Source: JAGNDO01 sp963704975
GTDB taxonomy: Bacteria > Chloroflexota > Anaerolineae > Caldilineales > Caldilineaceae
Assembly (NCBI GenBank): GCA_963704975.1
Contig: CAVPIK010000037.1
Span: forward strand, 3,186-67,185
Direction: 5' to 3'
Length of the DNA: 64,000 nucleotides
A program made the translations under genes and the position numbers. Every line of letters begins with the position of its first letter. The stretch's first letter is position 1. This document shows, one piece after another, positions 17,639-28,162 of the stretch. The notes below the pieces were generated by a model, which did not search any database, was not told the origin of the DNA, and saw only the letters and a program-made list of their open reading frames with translations.

Positions 17639-18860
17639 ATGCCCAGCCCACTTCCATCCGCCCGCATCGTCCTCGGCGTGACCGGGTCCATTGCCTGCTA
17701 CAAGGCGGCGGATCTGGCCTCCAAGTTGAGCCAGGCCGGCGCGCAAGTGGACACGATCTTGACCGGCGCGGCGACCAAGTTTCGTCTCGCCCCTCACCTT
17801 TTCGTCCGTGACCGGGCGGGGCGCGTACACCGACGGCGACCTGTGGGGCGACCGGGCGCATGTGCTCCACATCAGCCTGGGCCATGAGGCGGATCTGCTG
17901 ATCATCGCCCCCATCACCGCCAACAGCATGGCCAAGTTGGCCCACGGCACGGCGGACGATCTGCTCAGTGTCACCGCCCTGGCCGCCCGCTGCCCGGTCC
18001 TCATCGCCCCGGCTATGGACGGCGGCATGTTCTCCCACCCGGCCACCCAGGCCAACTTGCAGACCCTGCGGGACCGAGGCGTCCACATCATCGGCCCGGA
18101 GTCGGGCCATCTGGCCTCCGGGCTGGTGGCCGCCGGGCGCATGAGCGAGCCGATGGCCATTTTGGGCATGGCCCGTTACATTTTATCCCGAACTGGACCC
18201 CTGGCCGGACGGCATGTCGTCGTCACCGCCGGGGGCACCCGTGAACCTATCGACCCCGTGCGTTACATAACGAATCGATCGTCAGGCAAACAGGGTTATG
18301 CCCTGGCCCAAGCCGCGTTGGACGCCGGAGCCGATGTGACCCTGATCAGCGCGGCAGATCTGCCCGCACCGGCGGGGGCAACCTTGATTGAGGTGGGGAG
18401 TGTGGCCGAGATGGCCGAGGCGGTGCTGAGGGCCAGCCAGGGCGCGGATGCCCTGATCATGGCCGCTGCGGTCAGCGATTTTCGGGCGGCAGAGGCGGCG
18501 GATCAGAAGATTAAAAAAGGAGAACCTGGGCGCGGAATCGCCCGTGATCCGTCTAGCGGCCACCACGGATATCTTGATGGCGGTGGCCGCACAACGGGCA
18601 GGTGGGGCGGGGCCAACCCTCGTCGTGGGCTTCGCCGCCGAAACCCAGGATCTGCTGGACAATGCCCGATCCAAGCTGGCCCGCAAGGGGCTGGACCTGA
18701 TCGTGGCCAACGATGTCAGCGCGGCGGATGCGGGCTTTGGCGTGGACACCAACCGGGTTACGCTTGCTGTCCGCGGACGGCACGGTGGAGACATCTGCCC
18801 CTCATGGGCAAGGACGCTGTGGCCGAGCGGGTGATAGAATGGGTGGTTGAAAAACTGTAG
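17639..18860 (+). CDS. coaBC: Bifunctional phosphopantothenoylcysteine decarboxylase/synthetase CoaBC (four frameshifts)
   Basis: Converts 4'-phosphopantothenate plus cysteine to 4'-phosphopantetheine. The flavin decarboxylase half has LGVTGSIACYKAADL, LIIAPITANSMAKLAHGTADDLL, the catalytic-site text APAMDGGMF and GPESGHLASG. The synthetase half begins RHVVVTAGGTREPIDPVRYITNRSSGKQGYA and includes MAAAVSDFR and ADAGFGVDTNRV. Breaks: +1 T at 17780-17782, +1 G at 18519-18520, -1 near 18757-18762 and +1 near 18796. Reading across them restores VETLPLMGKDAVAERV and a length near 405 residues. The stop codon lies inside the left arm of a 43-bp perfect palindrome. Confidence 0.92.
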
Positions 18861-18945
18861 GGGTTTGCGTGGCGGAGTGGGGTGAAAGCGGGCAAAGTCG
18901 AAGACTTTGCCCGCTTTCACCCCACTCCGCCACGCAAACCCCTAC
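18857..18945. repeat. Perfect 43-bp inverted repeat with three-base loop
   Basis: Positions 18857-18899 are the exact reverse complement of 18903-18945, leaving only GAA in the middle. The coaBC stop codon TAG is at 18858-18860, inside the left arm. The right arm ends 78 bases before sufE. It contains no T-run and is far longer than an ordinary terminator. Confidence 0.95.
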
Positions 18946-19023
18946 GATATTGCGGGATCAATGTATCTGCGCTACGATATTTCCTCGTTTACCCACCCGT
19001 TCAAGCCCAAGACAGGACTGATT

Positions 19024-19482
19024 ATGACTACCGAAGAAAGAATCGCCACCTGCCCCGACGCCCTGCAAAGCATCATCGCCGAATTTCAAGAGGTGACGCC
19101 CCGGGAGCGGCTGGAATTGCTGCTGGAGTTTGCCTTTGATCTGCCCGACCTGCCCCCGCGTCTTTTCGAGAAACGGGATCAGATGGAGCAGGTCCACGAG
19201 TGCCAGTCCCCGGTCTTTTTGCACACGGAGCTGGACGGGCCGAACCGAGACGCCGTGCATTTCTACATCGACGTGCCCATGGAAGCCCCCACCGTGCGGG
19301 GCTACGCCGCCATCCTGGCCGCAGGGTTGAACGGGGCCACGCCGGACGCCATCCAGGCCGTCCCGGACGATGTGTACACCCTCTTGGGCCTCCACGAAGC
19401 CATCACGCCCCAACGTCTGCGCGGGCTCCACGCCCTTATGCGCTATATGAAGCGGCAGGTGGAGAGAGGCCTGAGCGGGTGA
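19024..19482 (+). CDS. sufE: SufE family Fe-S cluster assembly sulfur acceptor
   Basis: SufE accepts persulfide sulfur from the SufS cysteine desulfurase and passes it to the scaffold. The active cysteine lies in QVHECQSPVFLHTEL (about residue 60), matching the family GCQS loop. The N-terminal helix LQSIIAEFQEVTPRERLELLLEFA and the later TPDAIQAVPDDVYTLLGLHEAITPQRLRGL region are typical. At 152 residues it has normal length. ATG 19024 has AGGA ten bases upstream; an earlier in-frame ATG lies in the right arm of the palindrome. No sufS or sufBCD is nearby. Confidence 0.88.
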   Translation: MTTEERIATCPDALQSIIAEFQEVTPRERLELLLEFAFDLPDLPPRLFEKRDQMEQVHECQSPVFLHTELDGPNRDAVHFYIDVPMEAPTVRGYAAILAAGLNGATPDAIQAVPDDVYTLLGLHEAITPQRLRGLHALMRYMKRQVERGLSG

Positions 19483-19513
19483 AAGGGTGAAAGGGTGAAG
19501 GGGTGAAGAGAGA

Positions 19514-19722
19514 CCAGCGCAGGTTGAGTAGCCGCCGCCGAAATCTCCGCTAACCATTCAAGTACTCGGCGGCGTATCGCTTGGTCTGAGTGCGAAGCAC
19601 TATCGAAGTGAAACCGAAGCGGGTTGACGCGAAGCGCGTCAACCCGCTTCGGTTTCGATACGCCCTCTCTTTTTGGGTCGTGTAACTGGTTGGGTCAAGC
19701 CGGGCTACTCAACCTGCGCTGG
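19514..19722 (+). mobile_element. MITE-like element, copy 1 (209 bp, terminal inverted repeats)
   Basis: Terminal inverted repeats of 18 bases (19514-19531 with 19705-19722; core AGCGCAGGTTGAGTAG) enclose a central palindrome built on AAACCGAAGCGGGTT (19610-19655). The element encodes no protein. Its right half matches, in reverse complement, the left half of the copy at 31995-32153; its left half matches that copy's right half apart from a roughly 31-bp insert (about 19580-19610). It lies between convergent genes. Outside the ends are GGGTGAAGG words facing CCTTCACCC words. Confidence 0.85.
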
Positions 19723-19742
19723 CCCGCTGGCCCTTCACCCCC

Positions 19743-22700
19743 TCACCCCAACGCCGCAGCCACCTTCTGGGCCAGGTTGCCAGCGTCGAAGGGTTTGGGC
19801 AGCCAGTCGATAATGCCCTGTTCCAGGAGTTGCTTGCCTCCATCCTCCAGGGGATAGCCGGTCATGATGATCAATTTGACGGCGGGGTTGCGTTCGCTCA
19901 GGGCCTGAAATAGTTCAATGCCACCCAGTTTGGGCATGACCATGTCGCTCAACACCAGGCCGATCTCTGCTTGGTGTTCGGCGTAGAGTGCCAGGGCCTC
20001 CTCGCCATTGACCGCACTCAATACCTTGTAGCCCATTTCCACCAGCACATCTTCCAACGCCACCCGGGCGGCGGTATTGTCTTCCGCAATCAAAATCGTG
20101 CCATTGCCGCCAATCAGCCGATCCTCATCGGCCAACGCTTCTTCCTGGTCGGCCATAGACTGCATGGCCGGTAGATAGATGCTAAAGGTTGTCCCTTCGC
20201 CCAACTGACTCTCCACACCGATGAACCCCTTGTGCTGCTTGACAATGCCATAGACCTGGGCCAGCCCCAGCCCTGTCCCCTTCTCCTTGGGTTTGGTGGA
20301 ATAGAAGGGTTCAAAGATGTGGCTCAGAATTTGGGGGTTGATGCCCTCGCCGCTGTCCTTCACGGTCAGGCTGATCCAGTGGCCGGGGGGCATGTCGGGC
20401 AGGGGGGGCGGCGTGTCCTGGCCCAGATTCAGGGCGGTGATCACAAAAGTAAGCTGACCGCCGCTGGGCATGGCGTCCCGGGCGTTGACGGCCAGATTCA
20501 TCATGGCCTGTTGCAGCCGGGTGGCGTCGGCCATGACCAAGGGCGGACTGTCCTGGATATTTTGCTGGAACACCACCTCGATATTTTCGGGCAGGGTGCG
20601 GGCCAGCATTTTGATCAACCGCTGCATAAATGGGTCCAGTTCCAGGGTCACGCGTTCGATCACCGACCGGCGGCTGAAGTCCAGAATCTGGCGGATCAGG
20701 TTGGAGGCGTGGTGGGCTTGGTCTTGGATGGTGTGCAGATAGTCGCTGTGCTTGGGCGACAGGTCCGCCTGGCGACTGAGCATTTGGGCATAGAGGACAA
20801 TGGCCCCCATGATGTTGTTGAAATCGTGGGCAATGCCGGCGGCCAACTGACCCACAGTGGCCAGCCGTTCTTGGGCGTGCAGGTATTCTTGATGATGGCG
20901 TTCCTGGGTCACATCCCGCAGCATCACGACCCAGCCGGCATGGGTGGTCTCCCGTTGCATGGGCCGGGCCTCTATCTCGAAGATGCGCTTAGGTTCGCCG
21001 GGGAGGATCACCTCTCGGGCTGGATGGTGGCCCGTCACCTGGGGCGTTAGGAGATCGGTGATGGCCAAGTTCCCCAAAAATGTGATGATTTCGGGCGCTC
21101 TTTGACCGGTCAGGATTGCCAACTGGGCCAGCGCGGTTGGGTTGCCCAGCACGACCCGGTGTTGCGGATCCAAGAGCAGGACGCCGTCCGGCACGGTTTC
21201 GATGATCTGTTGCACCTGTTGCGCTTGGGCCTGGGTGTGGTTGAGCAGACTCTGGATCTGATCAAAAAGGGTGGCATTCTCGATGGCGATGGCAGCCTGG
21301 CTGGCCAGAGACTCCATAAAACGCTGATGGCTGGGCAGAAAGCGACCCGGCTCGAAGGATTGCACCGAGATGGCCCCGATGATCTGGCCCCGCACCATCA
21401 AGGGGACGCCGAGCCAGGAACGAGCGGGCTGGGTCATGTGCCGGGGGGCAACCGGCGCATCGTTTGCTAACAGGTCATCCACAAGCAGGGATTGGCGATT
21501 CTTGATTACCCAGTTGGTAAGCCCCCCCTCACTCAACGGGATCTCTGTGCCTTGATGTTCATCCAAAAAGCGCCCCTCTTCCCACACCACCTCCAGCCGT
21601 ACCAAATCTTGCACCTCATCATACAAAGCCAGGAAGAGTGAATCCGGGGTGACCAGTTGGTTTATGCGTTCGGCAAGATAGCGCAGAAGATCATCGGATT
21701 GGAGAATGCCGCCGATGGACAGGGCCAGATCGTGCAGGTTGGAAAGCTCCTGGTTGCGCTGTTGCGCCTCGGTGAAGAGTCTGGCCCGCTCGATGGCCGT
21801 GGCCAATTGGCCGGCAATGGTGGCCAACAGTCGCTCATCTTCCGGGCCAAAGGCGTCCACCTTCTGGCTTTCGGCATTGATAATCCCCAGAATCTTTCCG
21901 CCCGCCATCAAGGGCACACACAGCTCCGAGCGGCTGGCCTGGGTGGCGGATAAGAAGCGGGCATCCTGGGTGACATCGCCGATGCGCAGAGATTGCCCCG
22001 TGCTGGCCACATGGCCGGCCACCCCCGCCCCGATCGCTATCTTCCAGGTCAGGGCCTCATCATCCACACCTTGATAAGAGGCGTGGGGAGTGAGAAAGTG
22101 GCCCTTGGGTTCCAGCAAAAGAATACCAAAGTGGTCGGGATAGAAGGTGTCCCCGATCACTTGGGTGGCCCGCTGGATAATGATATCCTCGTCGGGCATC
22201 TCGGTGCCCAGGGTGGCGATGGTTTGGAGGACCTGCAACTCTTTGAGTTGACGCTTGAGGGACTCTTCGGTACGCATTTGATCCGTGACATTGTGCTTGA
22301 TGGCGACGAAGTGGGTGATCTCCCCCGATGCGTCATGGACCGGCGTGATGGTCTGTTCTTCGAGATAGGTGTGGCCATCTTTGTGGAGGTTGTGGATCAC
22401 CCCGCGCCACACCTGGCCCGATGTGATGGTCTGCCACAGGTTGCCGTAGAACTCTTTGGGATGAAAGGTGGAACGGAGCAGACGGGGGGTGCTGCCGATG
22501 GCTTCGTCGACTTCGTAGCCGGTCAATCGAGTGAAAGCCGGATTGGTCCACTGAATCACACCCGCTCGATCTGTGATGACAATGCTGTTGGCGGCAGAGT
22601 TGAGGGCCGCGGATTGCAGACGATTCAGTTCTGATACCTTTTCCAGTTCCGTCACATCGTGGATGGCCACGAGAACGTTGGCCGCGTCCTGCTCGTGGCC

Positions 22701-24321
22701 CGGCGAAATGGACCAGTGGATGTTGATATGGACAAGTTCGCCATCCAAGCGATTGTTGATGCTGGCGAATTCCACATGGGTGCGCCCCTGGGCCAGGGCT
22801 TCTATTTCTGTCAGAAAAGCTATGCGCTGACTTTCCGTCTGCAAAGGGGGCAAGCCGGACAGGATCTGTTCTTTGTTCTCGGCACGAGTGATGCGCAACG
22901 TGGCCTGGTTGACATTCACGATGCGTACCTGAGACCAAAGCTCGTCTAGCTCGTCTTCGTGTTGGCGGAAATACGCGGTCATATCTGTGATGCCGGCGGC
23001 GACCAACTGGTCGATCCTGCGTTTGACCGCAGAAAAATCTTCCTGCCACAACGAAATAGGCGCGTGTTCAAAGAGATCCAAATAAGCCTTTTCTCGTTGG
23101 CCCAGAGCCGTTTCGGCCCGCTGGCGCTCTTGGATCTCTTCCTGCAACTGCAGATTCTGCCGGGTAAGCGCCGCCGTCCGATCCTGAACCTGATCGCCCA
23201 GTCGGCTATAGCTGGCTTGCAAGCTGGCGGCCATATCGTTGAAGGTCAGGGCCAGTTGGCCGAATTCATCCCCGCCATCCGCCTCCATACGGTGATCCAA
23301 CTGGCCGGATTGAAGCCTGCGTGCCCCATCGGCAATCCGGCGCAGGGGAGACAAGAGCCAGAATGTTACATAATAGCTAGTTACTCCCAACATGAGCAGG
23401 GCAAACAGCGTGATGAAGATCAAATTCAGGCCAATGGCCCGCATCTCCGTCAAGGCGATGGCGCGATCCATCCACACCACCACACTGGCATTCAGGGCCG
23501 AGAGGGGCCGATAGACCATCAGTGCATCTTGGCCGACAGGTAGCGCATCCGCAGCGCGTCCCAACCTCGCCCATGCGCACCATCCCTGCCAGCTCTGCCC
23601 CCAACTCCTGGATGGGCAGGACAGCGTAGGGCTGCAATTGCACCATCAAATCACCCTGGTTCGGCACCACATAGAGATGGATATCCGCAAGATTCCGCTT
23701 GTCAACGGCCCGACCTGCCTGCGGCTGTACTCTGCTGGCGGTCACACCGGCCATGATGAGTTGAGGATTCATTTCCACCACAATCACGGCGATGGGTTGA
23801 CCGTCGTTTCCGTGAATGGGCGCGCTGATCACAAATGTTGCCAGTTGGCTGCCCTGGGGGCGTACCAACTGGCTGATGAAGATGTCGGTTCGTCCTTGCA
23901 GAAAGAACTCGTCCTGACTGTGGTCGTGGGTCAAACCTTCGGGGTTGCTGGAGAGCAGCGCGCGGCCCGTGGCGGGGTCGAGCAGTGAAATGTTGTCCAG
24001 GGTTGGGTATTGCGCGGCAAAGGCGATCAGATCCTCTTGGGCGTTGGGCAAGGCGGCTACAGCGGCTAGGGATTGGGGCTTGGATTCTGGCCCAAGAAAG
24101 TCAAGGTGTTGCGCCCCGGCCACAGCCTGCACCCCTTCACTGATCCAGCCATTCATCTCGCCTGTCACCAAAGAGGCGGCAGAATCCAGACGCAGATATG
24201 CATCGCTCAGTTGGGTGGTCCGGGCCTGATCCACATATAGATAGATGCCCGCCCCCAAGAGGAGCAACAGTTGCACAAATAAAACCAAGGAGATACCTTG
24301 GCGGAAACTGATTCGTCTCAA
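19743..24321 (-). CDS. Hybrid sensor histidine kinase: Cache-HAMP-PAS/GAF-HisKA-HATPase-REC (one frameshift)
   Basis: Very large membrane sensor of about 1525 residues. Order: TM helix (VLFVQLLLLLGAGIYLYV), extracytoplasmic dCache-like domain (to about 300), second TM, HAMP (PLRRIADGARRLQSGQLDHRM region), two PAS domains (HAPISLWQEDFSAVKRRID; NSIVITDRAGVIQWTNPAF), two GAF domains, a third PAS (ETVPDGVLLLDPQHRVV), HisKA with H in AAGIAHDFNNIMGAIVLYAQ (about 1163), HATPase_c (VKDSGEGINP, GTGLGLAQVYGIVKQ) and a C-terminal receiver with Asp in LVLSDMVMPKLGG. A +1 break near 23560-23566 joins the two parts. The start is uncertain: TTG at 24321 is chosen because longer starts overlap ppk2. No output regulator is adjacent. 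Confidence 0.88.
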
Positions 24322-24370
24322 ATCCTTACCACAACTTTCTGTCCAAATGTGCGTGACCGAACCAACAATC

Positions 24371-25189
24371 CTATTCGATGACCAACTCGTCCAGCCCACC
24401 TTCGGGCTGGGGGAAGTGCATGTCCAGCCCCCGCAGGGTGTCCACGATCACCTGGGAGATGACCAGATTGCGGAACCACTTGCGGTTGGCCGGGATCACA
24501 TACCAGGGCGCATAGGCCTTGCTGGTCTTGGACAGAGCCGCCTCGTAGGCCGCGGTGTAGTCGGCCCACAACTTGCGCTCCTCCAGATCCCCGGCGCTGA
24601 ACTTCCAGCGCTTGTCCGGCTCGTCCAGCCGGGCCTGCAAGCGCTCCTTCTGCTCGTCCAGGTCGATATGCAGAAAGAACTTGAGGATGGTCGTGCCCTC
24701 CTCGGCCAACTGCTTCTCGAAGGCGGCGATCTGGTCGTAGCGCTTGCTCCACACCTTCGGCGGCACAAGATTGTGCACCCGCACCACCAGCACATCCTCG
24801 TAGTGGCTGCGGTTGAAGATGACGATCTCCCCCTTGCCCGGCGTCTGCTTGTGGACGCGCCACAGATAGTCGTGGGCCAGCTCCTCCGGCGTGGGCACCT
24901 TGAAGCTGGCCACCTTCACCCCCTGGGGATTCACCCCCTCGAAGACATGGCGGATCGTGCCATCCTTGCCCCCCGTGTCCATAGCCTGAAGCACGATCAG
25001 CACCTTGTGCTTGCCCTCGGCATAGAGCAACTCCTGCAACGCCTCCAACTCCCCATTCAGCCCGGCGGTGATCTTCTCGCCCTCCTTCTTGCCGCCCTCA
25101 AATTCCCCCGTGTCGTTGGGGTCCCAACTGCCCAGGTCAATCTTCTTGCCCGGCTTGACCCGATAGCGTTCTGTGTCGATGCGTGTCAT
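24371..25189 (-). CDS. ppk2: Polyphosphate kinase 2 family protein
   Basis: PPK2 transfers phosphate between polyphosphate and nucleotides. The P-loop QAMDTGGKDGTIRHVFE (about 67-83) and the lid module FNRSHYEDVLVVRVHNLVPP (about 122-141) are diagnostic. LDEPDKRWKFSAGDLEERKLW and APWYVIPANRKWFRNLVISQ follow as in single-domain PPK2. At 272 residues it is a one-domain enzyme, probably of the class that phosphorylates AMP and/or ADP; the class cannot be fixed by eye. The ATG has a GGAGA ribosome site in an A-rich leader. With the Pho regulon in the same window it points to polyphosphate storage. Confidence 0.92.
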   Translation of the reverse strand: MTRIDTERYRVKPGKKIDLGSWDPNDTGEFEGGKKEGEKITAGLNGELEALQELLYAEGKHKVLIVLQAMDTGGKDGTIRHVFEGVNPQGVKVASFKVPTPEELAHDYLWRVHKQTPGKGEIVIFNRSHYEDVLVVRVHNLVPPKVWSKRYDQIAAFEKQLAEEGTTILKFFLHIDLDEQKERLQARLDEPDKRWKFSAGDLEERKLWADYTAAYEAALSKTSKAYAPWYVIPANRKWFRNLVISQVIVDTLRGLDMHFPQPEGGLDELVIE

Positions 25190-25214
25190 GGATCGGTCTC
25201 CTTTTTTTGAAATT

Positions 25215-25321
25215 TTATCGAGTGTCGTGTGTCGAGTATTTGGGGGCCAGACAGACGATTCGTGTCTAAACGAATGGACCTAGCCCCGCCACGAAATACT
25301 CGAACCACGATACTCGATATG
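25215..25321. repeat. Word-type inverted repeat (TCGAGTATCG words)
   Basis: ATCGAGTGTCGTGTGTCGAG-type text at 25216-25247 faces TACTCGAACCACGATACTCG at 25295-25318 in reverse complement, with mismatches at word boundaries. It fills the thrC-ppk2 spacer on the minus strand. Confidence 0.7.
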
Positions 25322-25322
25322 C

Positions 25323-26656
25323 TTACCCCAACCGCCGCCGAATCGTCTCTTTCACCACCTCCGCATCCGCCGGCAAATACGTCGGCGGATTGGCCAACTC
25401 GCTCTCCACCTCGGCCAAGGTGCCTTCGTGATAGCCCACCTTGAACGGCGTGAACTTCAGCCCATGCGCCGTGCTGATCACCACCACCCGCTCGTCGGAC
25501 TTGATCTCGCCCCGGCCCACCAGCTTGAACAGCACCGCCAAGGCCACCCCCGTGTGGGGACAGGTGTACATCCCGGTCAGGTCGGCCCGGGCCGCGGCGT
25601 TGGCCAGTTCGTGCTCCGTGGCCTGCTCCACAATGCCGTTGGTGGCTTGGATGGCCTGCACGGCTTTTTCATAGCTGACCGGGTCGCCGATCTGGATGGC
25701 CGAGGCCAGGGTGGTCTGGGCTTTGAGGACGCTCTTGTCGGCAAAGCCGTTCAAATAGCTCTGATAGAGCGGGTTGGCCTTGGCCGCCTGGGCCGCCACC
25801 AGTCGGGGCATCTTGTCCGTGATGCCCAGGTCCATCAGCAGCTTGAAGCCCTTGTACATGGCGCTGATATTGCCCAAATTGCCCACGGGGATGATCATCC
25901 AGTCGGGCACTTGCCAATCAAACTGCTGCACAATCTCGAAGGCCACGGTCTTCTGGCCCTCGATGCGCAGGCTGTTCATGGAGTTGGCCAAATAGATGCT
26001 GTCGTCCTGGGTCACCTCCTTGACGATCTGCATACAGCCGTCAAAATCCGTGTCCAAGGCCAGCACATGCGCCCCGTTGGCGATGGGCTGGATCAACTGG
26101 GCCGGGCTGACCTTGCCCTGGGGCAAAAAGATAATCGACGGCACGCCCGGCGGCCGCGGCATAGGCGGCCAGGGCCGCGCTGGTGTCCCCCGTGCTGGCC
26201 GCGGCCACGGCCCGCACCGGGCTGCTCCCGGTCCCCATCATCTGCTTCACCGCGCTGACCAGGACGGTCATGCCCAGGTCTTTGAAGCTGCCCGTGTGGC
26301 TGTTGCCGCACATCTTCACCCACAGGTCGGGCACATTGATCTGCTGGCCCAATCGGCTGGCCCAAAATAGATTGCTGTTGCCCTCGTAGGTGCTGACGAC
26401 ATTCTCGTCGGAAAGGTGCGGCAAGCACCCATTCTTTGTACCGCCACACCCCGCTGCCATAGGGCCAGGACGTGGCCCCCATGCGGCTGTCCAGCAAGGC
26501 CCGCCACTCGTCCCCCGTGCGTTCCTGCAAGGGAGCCAGATCGTGGTGAACCTCCAACAGCCCGCCGCACGTGGGGCAGGTGTAGATCACATCAAAGACA
26601 GAATAGTCACCGGGGCAGCCCCGGAAACAGCGGAAGGACGCATGATAGTCAGCCAT
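25323..26656 (-). CDS. thrC: Threonine synthase (two frameshifts)
   Basis: PLP enzyme making threonine from O-phosphohomoserine. The N-terminal cysteine motif CFRGC ... YTCPTCGGLLEV is typical of this threonine synthase class. The PLP lysine lies in GNSHTGSFKDLGMTVLV, the Ser/Thr loop in AAASTGDTSAALAAYAAAAG, and the glycine loop in IIPVGNLGNISAMYKGF. The C-terminus has GMYTCPHTGVALAVL and TAHGLKFTPFK. Breaks: one near 26424 (EWVL to PHLSDENVV) and one extra G near 26150 (AAAAG to VPSIIFLPQG). ATG 26656 starts MADYHASFRC. Repaired length is about 444 residues. It is not in an obvious threonine operon. Confidence 0.93.
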
Positions 26657-26794
26657 AGTTTTCACCGCACATGTGAGCGTGCCAAGACCGCGCACGACCG
26701 GATAGAATAGTGTCCTGATTTTACCACAGGGGATGGGAAAGTTTGAGAGCGGAGGATCGCGAGGAATAACCAGATCTATGCCTTGAGAATCTCT

Positions 26795-26823
26795 TTGACA
26801 GGAATGCCAGATGCCCGTACAAT
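26795..26823 (+). promoter_or_regulatory. Sigma-70 promoter for the DUF433 gene
   Basis: TTGACA (26795-26800) and TACAAT (26818-26823) are separated by 17 bases. It lies after the earliest possible in-frame start at 26783, which rules that start out and supports ATG 26879. Confidence 0.75.
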
Positions 26824-26878
26824 TCGGGACAGACATCTGATTTTGGATCCGTACCTGTATGTTTTCAAGGGAACTCAA

Positions 26879-27079
26879 ATGCTGAACCAACCGCTGCTTG
26901 ACCGCATCACCATTGACCCGGCCATCTGCCACGGCAAGCCCTGCATCCGCAACATGCGCTATCCGGTGGAAACCATTCTCGAATTGCTCAGCGCTGGCAT
27001 GACGACGGACGAGATTTTGGACGATTACGAGGATTTGGAAGCGGATGACATCTTGGCGGTCTTGGCCCTTCGCCAGTAA
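26879..27079 (+). CDS. DUF433 family protein, probable antitoxin without a partner
   Basis: A 66-residue protein with the DUF433 signature ITIDPAICHGKPCIRNMRYP followed by VETILELLSAGMTTDEILDDY and LEADDILAVLALRQ. DUF433 proteins are helix-turn-helix antitoxin-like proteins normally followed by a DUF5615 PIN-like toxin. Here a strong terminator follows 24 bases after the stop and etfA faces it, so no toxin gene is present. AAGGGAA gives a good ribosome site, and the gene has its own near-consensus promoter, so it is probably expressed alone. Confidence 0.85.
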   Translation: MLNQPLLDRITIDPAICHGKPCIRNMRYPVETILELLSAGMTTDEILDDYEDLEADDILAVLALRQ

Positions 27080-27103
27080 TCGAAAAATAAGCACACCGAA
27101 ATG

Positions 27104-27139
27104 AAACGGGGGACGCAGCAATCGCTGCGTCCCCCGTTT
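27104..27139. terminator. Bidirectional terminator between DUF433 and etfA
   Basis: The stem AAACGGGGGACGCAGC (27104-27119) pairs perfectly with 27124-27139 over AATC, with an A-run before and a T-run after. It lies between convergent genes. Confidence 0.9.
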
Positions 27140-27171
27140 TAATCTGCTTCTGCTCGCTCACGTCCCCGCCT

Positions 27172-28149
27172 CTACTTCCCCAACCGCTTCTTAAACTCCT
27201 CGGTCAGCGCGGGCAGCACGGTGAACAGATCGTCCACGATGCCGTAGTTGGCCTTTTCGAAGATGGGGGCCTCGCCGTCTTTGTTGATGGCGACGATGAT
27301 CTTGCTGTTGCCCATGCCGGCCAGGTGCTGGATGGCCCCGCTGATGCCGGCGGCAATGTAGAGATCCGGCTTGACGGTCTTGCCCGTCTGGCCGACCTGG
27401 TGCTTGTAGGGGATGAAGCCGGCGTCCACGGCGGCCCGGCTGGCCCCCACCGCAGCGCCCAGCACATCGGCCAGATCCGCCACCAGCTCGAAGCCCGCTT
27501 CCGGGTCCTTCTGCACGCCCCGCCCGCCGGAGACGATGATGTTGGCGTCGGTCAGGCTGACTTCGCTGCTGTCCGCGGCCCGCACTTCCAAGACCTGCTC
27601 GCCCACGCCGCTGACGTCCACCGAGAGGGCGACGACTTCGCCCGTGGCCGCGCCCGCCTCTGGGGTGGGGAAGGAGCGGGGGCGCACGCTGGCAAACTGC
27701 ACGCCGCTGGTAAAGCTGACGTCCGCCAGGATGTTGCCGGAGAAGATGGAGCGCATGCCGGTCAACTTGCCGTCGGCCACGCCCAGGTCGATCACATCCG
27801 GGGCCAGACCGGCGTCCATGTCGCAGGCCACGGATGCGCTCAGTTCCCGTCCGCGGATGCTGGCGCTGGTCAGGACGACCGTGGCCCCGGCCGCGGCAAT
27901 GGCGGCCTTGGTGGCGGCGCTGTACGCGGCCACTCGATAGGCCCCAAACTCGGCGCCATCGGCCACAAAGACCTTGTCCGGGCCATAGCCCTGGACCTCG
28001 GCCACCACGCCGCCCACGCCGTCCCCGATCACCAGGGCGGCCAATTCTGTGCCCAGGGCGTCGGCCAACTCTCGGCCCTTGCCCATGACTTCCCAGCCGT
28101 TGTGGCTGGCCTTGCCGTCAAATAGTTCAATCCAAACCAATACAGACAT
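27172..28149 (-). CDS. etfA: Electron transfer flavoprotein subunit alpha
   Basis: With EtfB it carries electrons from acyl-CoA dehydrogenases to the quinone pool. The N-terminal domain (to about 190) is followed by the FAD domain, with VSGGRGVQ, GFIPYKHQVGQTGKTVKPDL and AAGISGAIQHLAGMGNSKII, the conserved FAD-binding text. At 325 residues it has typical length and an intact frame. It starts 13 bases after etfB, both downstream of the acyl-CoA dehydrogenase, which identifies the electron donor. Confidence 0.96.
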   Translation of the reverse strand: MSVLVWIELFDGKASHNGWEVMGKGRELADALGTELAALVIGDGVGGVVAEVQGYGPDKVFVADGAEFGAYRVAAYSAATKAAIAAAGATVVLTSASIRGRELSASVACDMDAGLAPDVIDLGVADGKLTGMRSIFSGNILADVSFTSGVQFASVRPRSFPTPEAGAATGEVVALSVDVSGVGEQVLEVRAADSSEVSLTDANIIVSGGRGVQKDPEAGFELVADLADVLGAAVGASRAAVDAGFIPYKHQVGQTGKTVKPDLYIAAGISGAIQHLAGMGNSKIIVAINKDGEAPIFEKANYGIVDDLFTVLPALTEEFKKRLGK

Positions 28150-28162
28150 GTGAGTTTTCCCC

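Noticed and set aside
24371..25189. Polyphosphate kinase 1 or thymidylate kinase for the gene at 24371
   Set aside because: The QAMDTGGKDGT P-loop and FNRSHYEDVLVVRVH lid are specific to PPK2.
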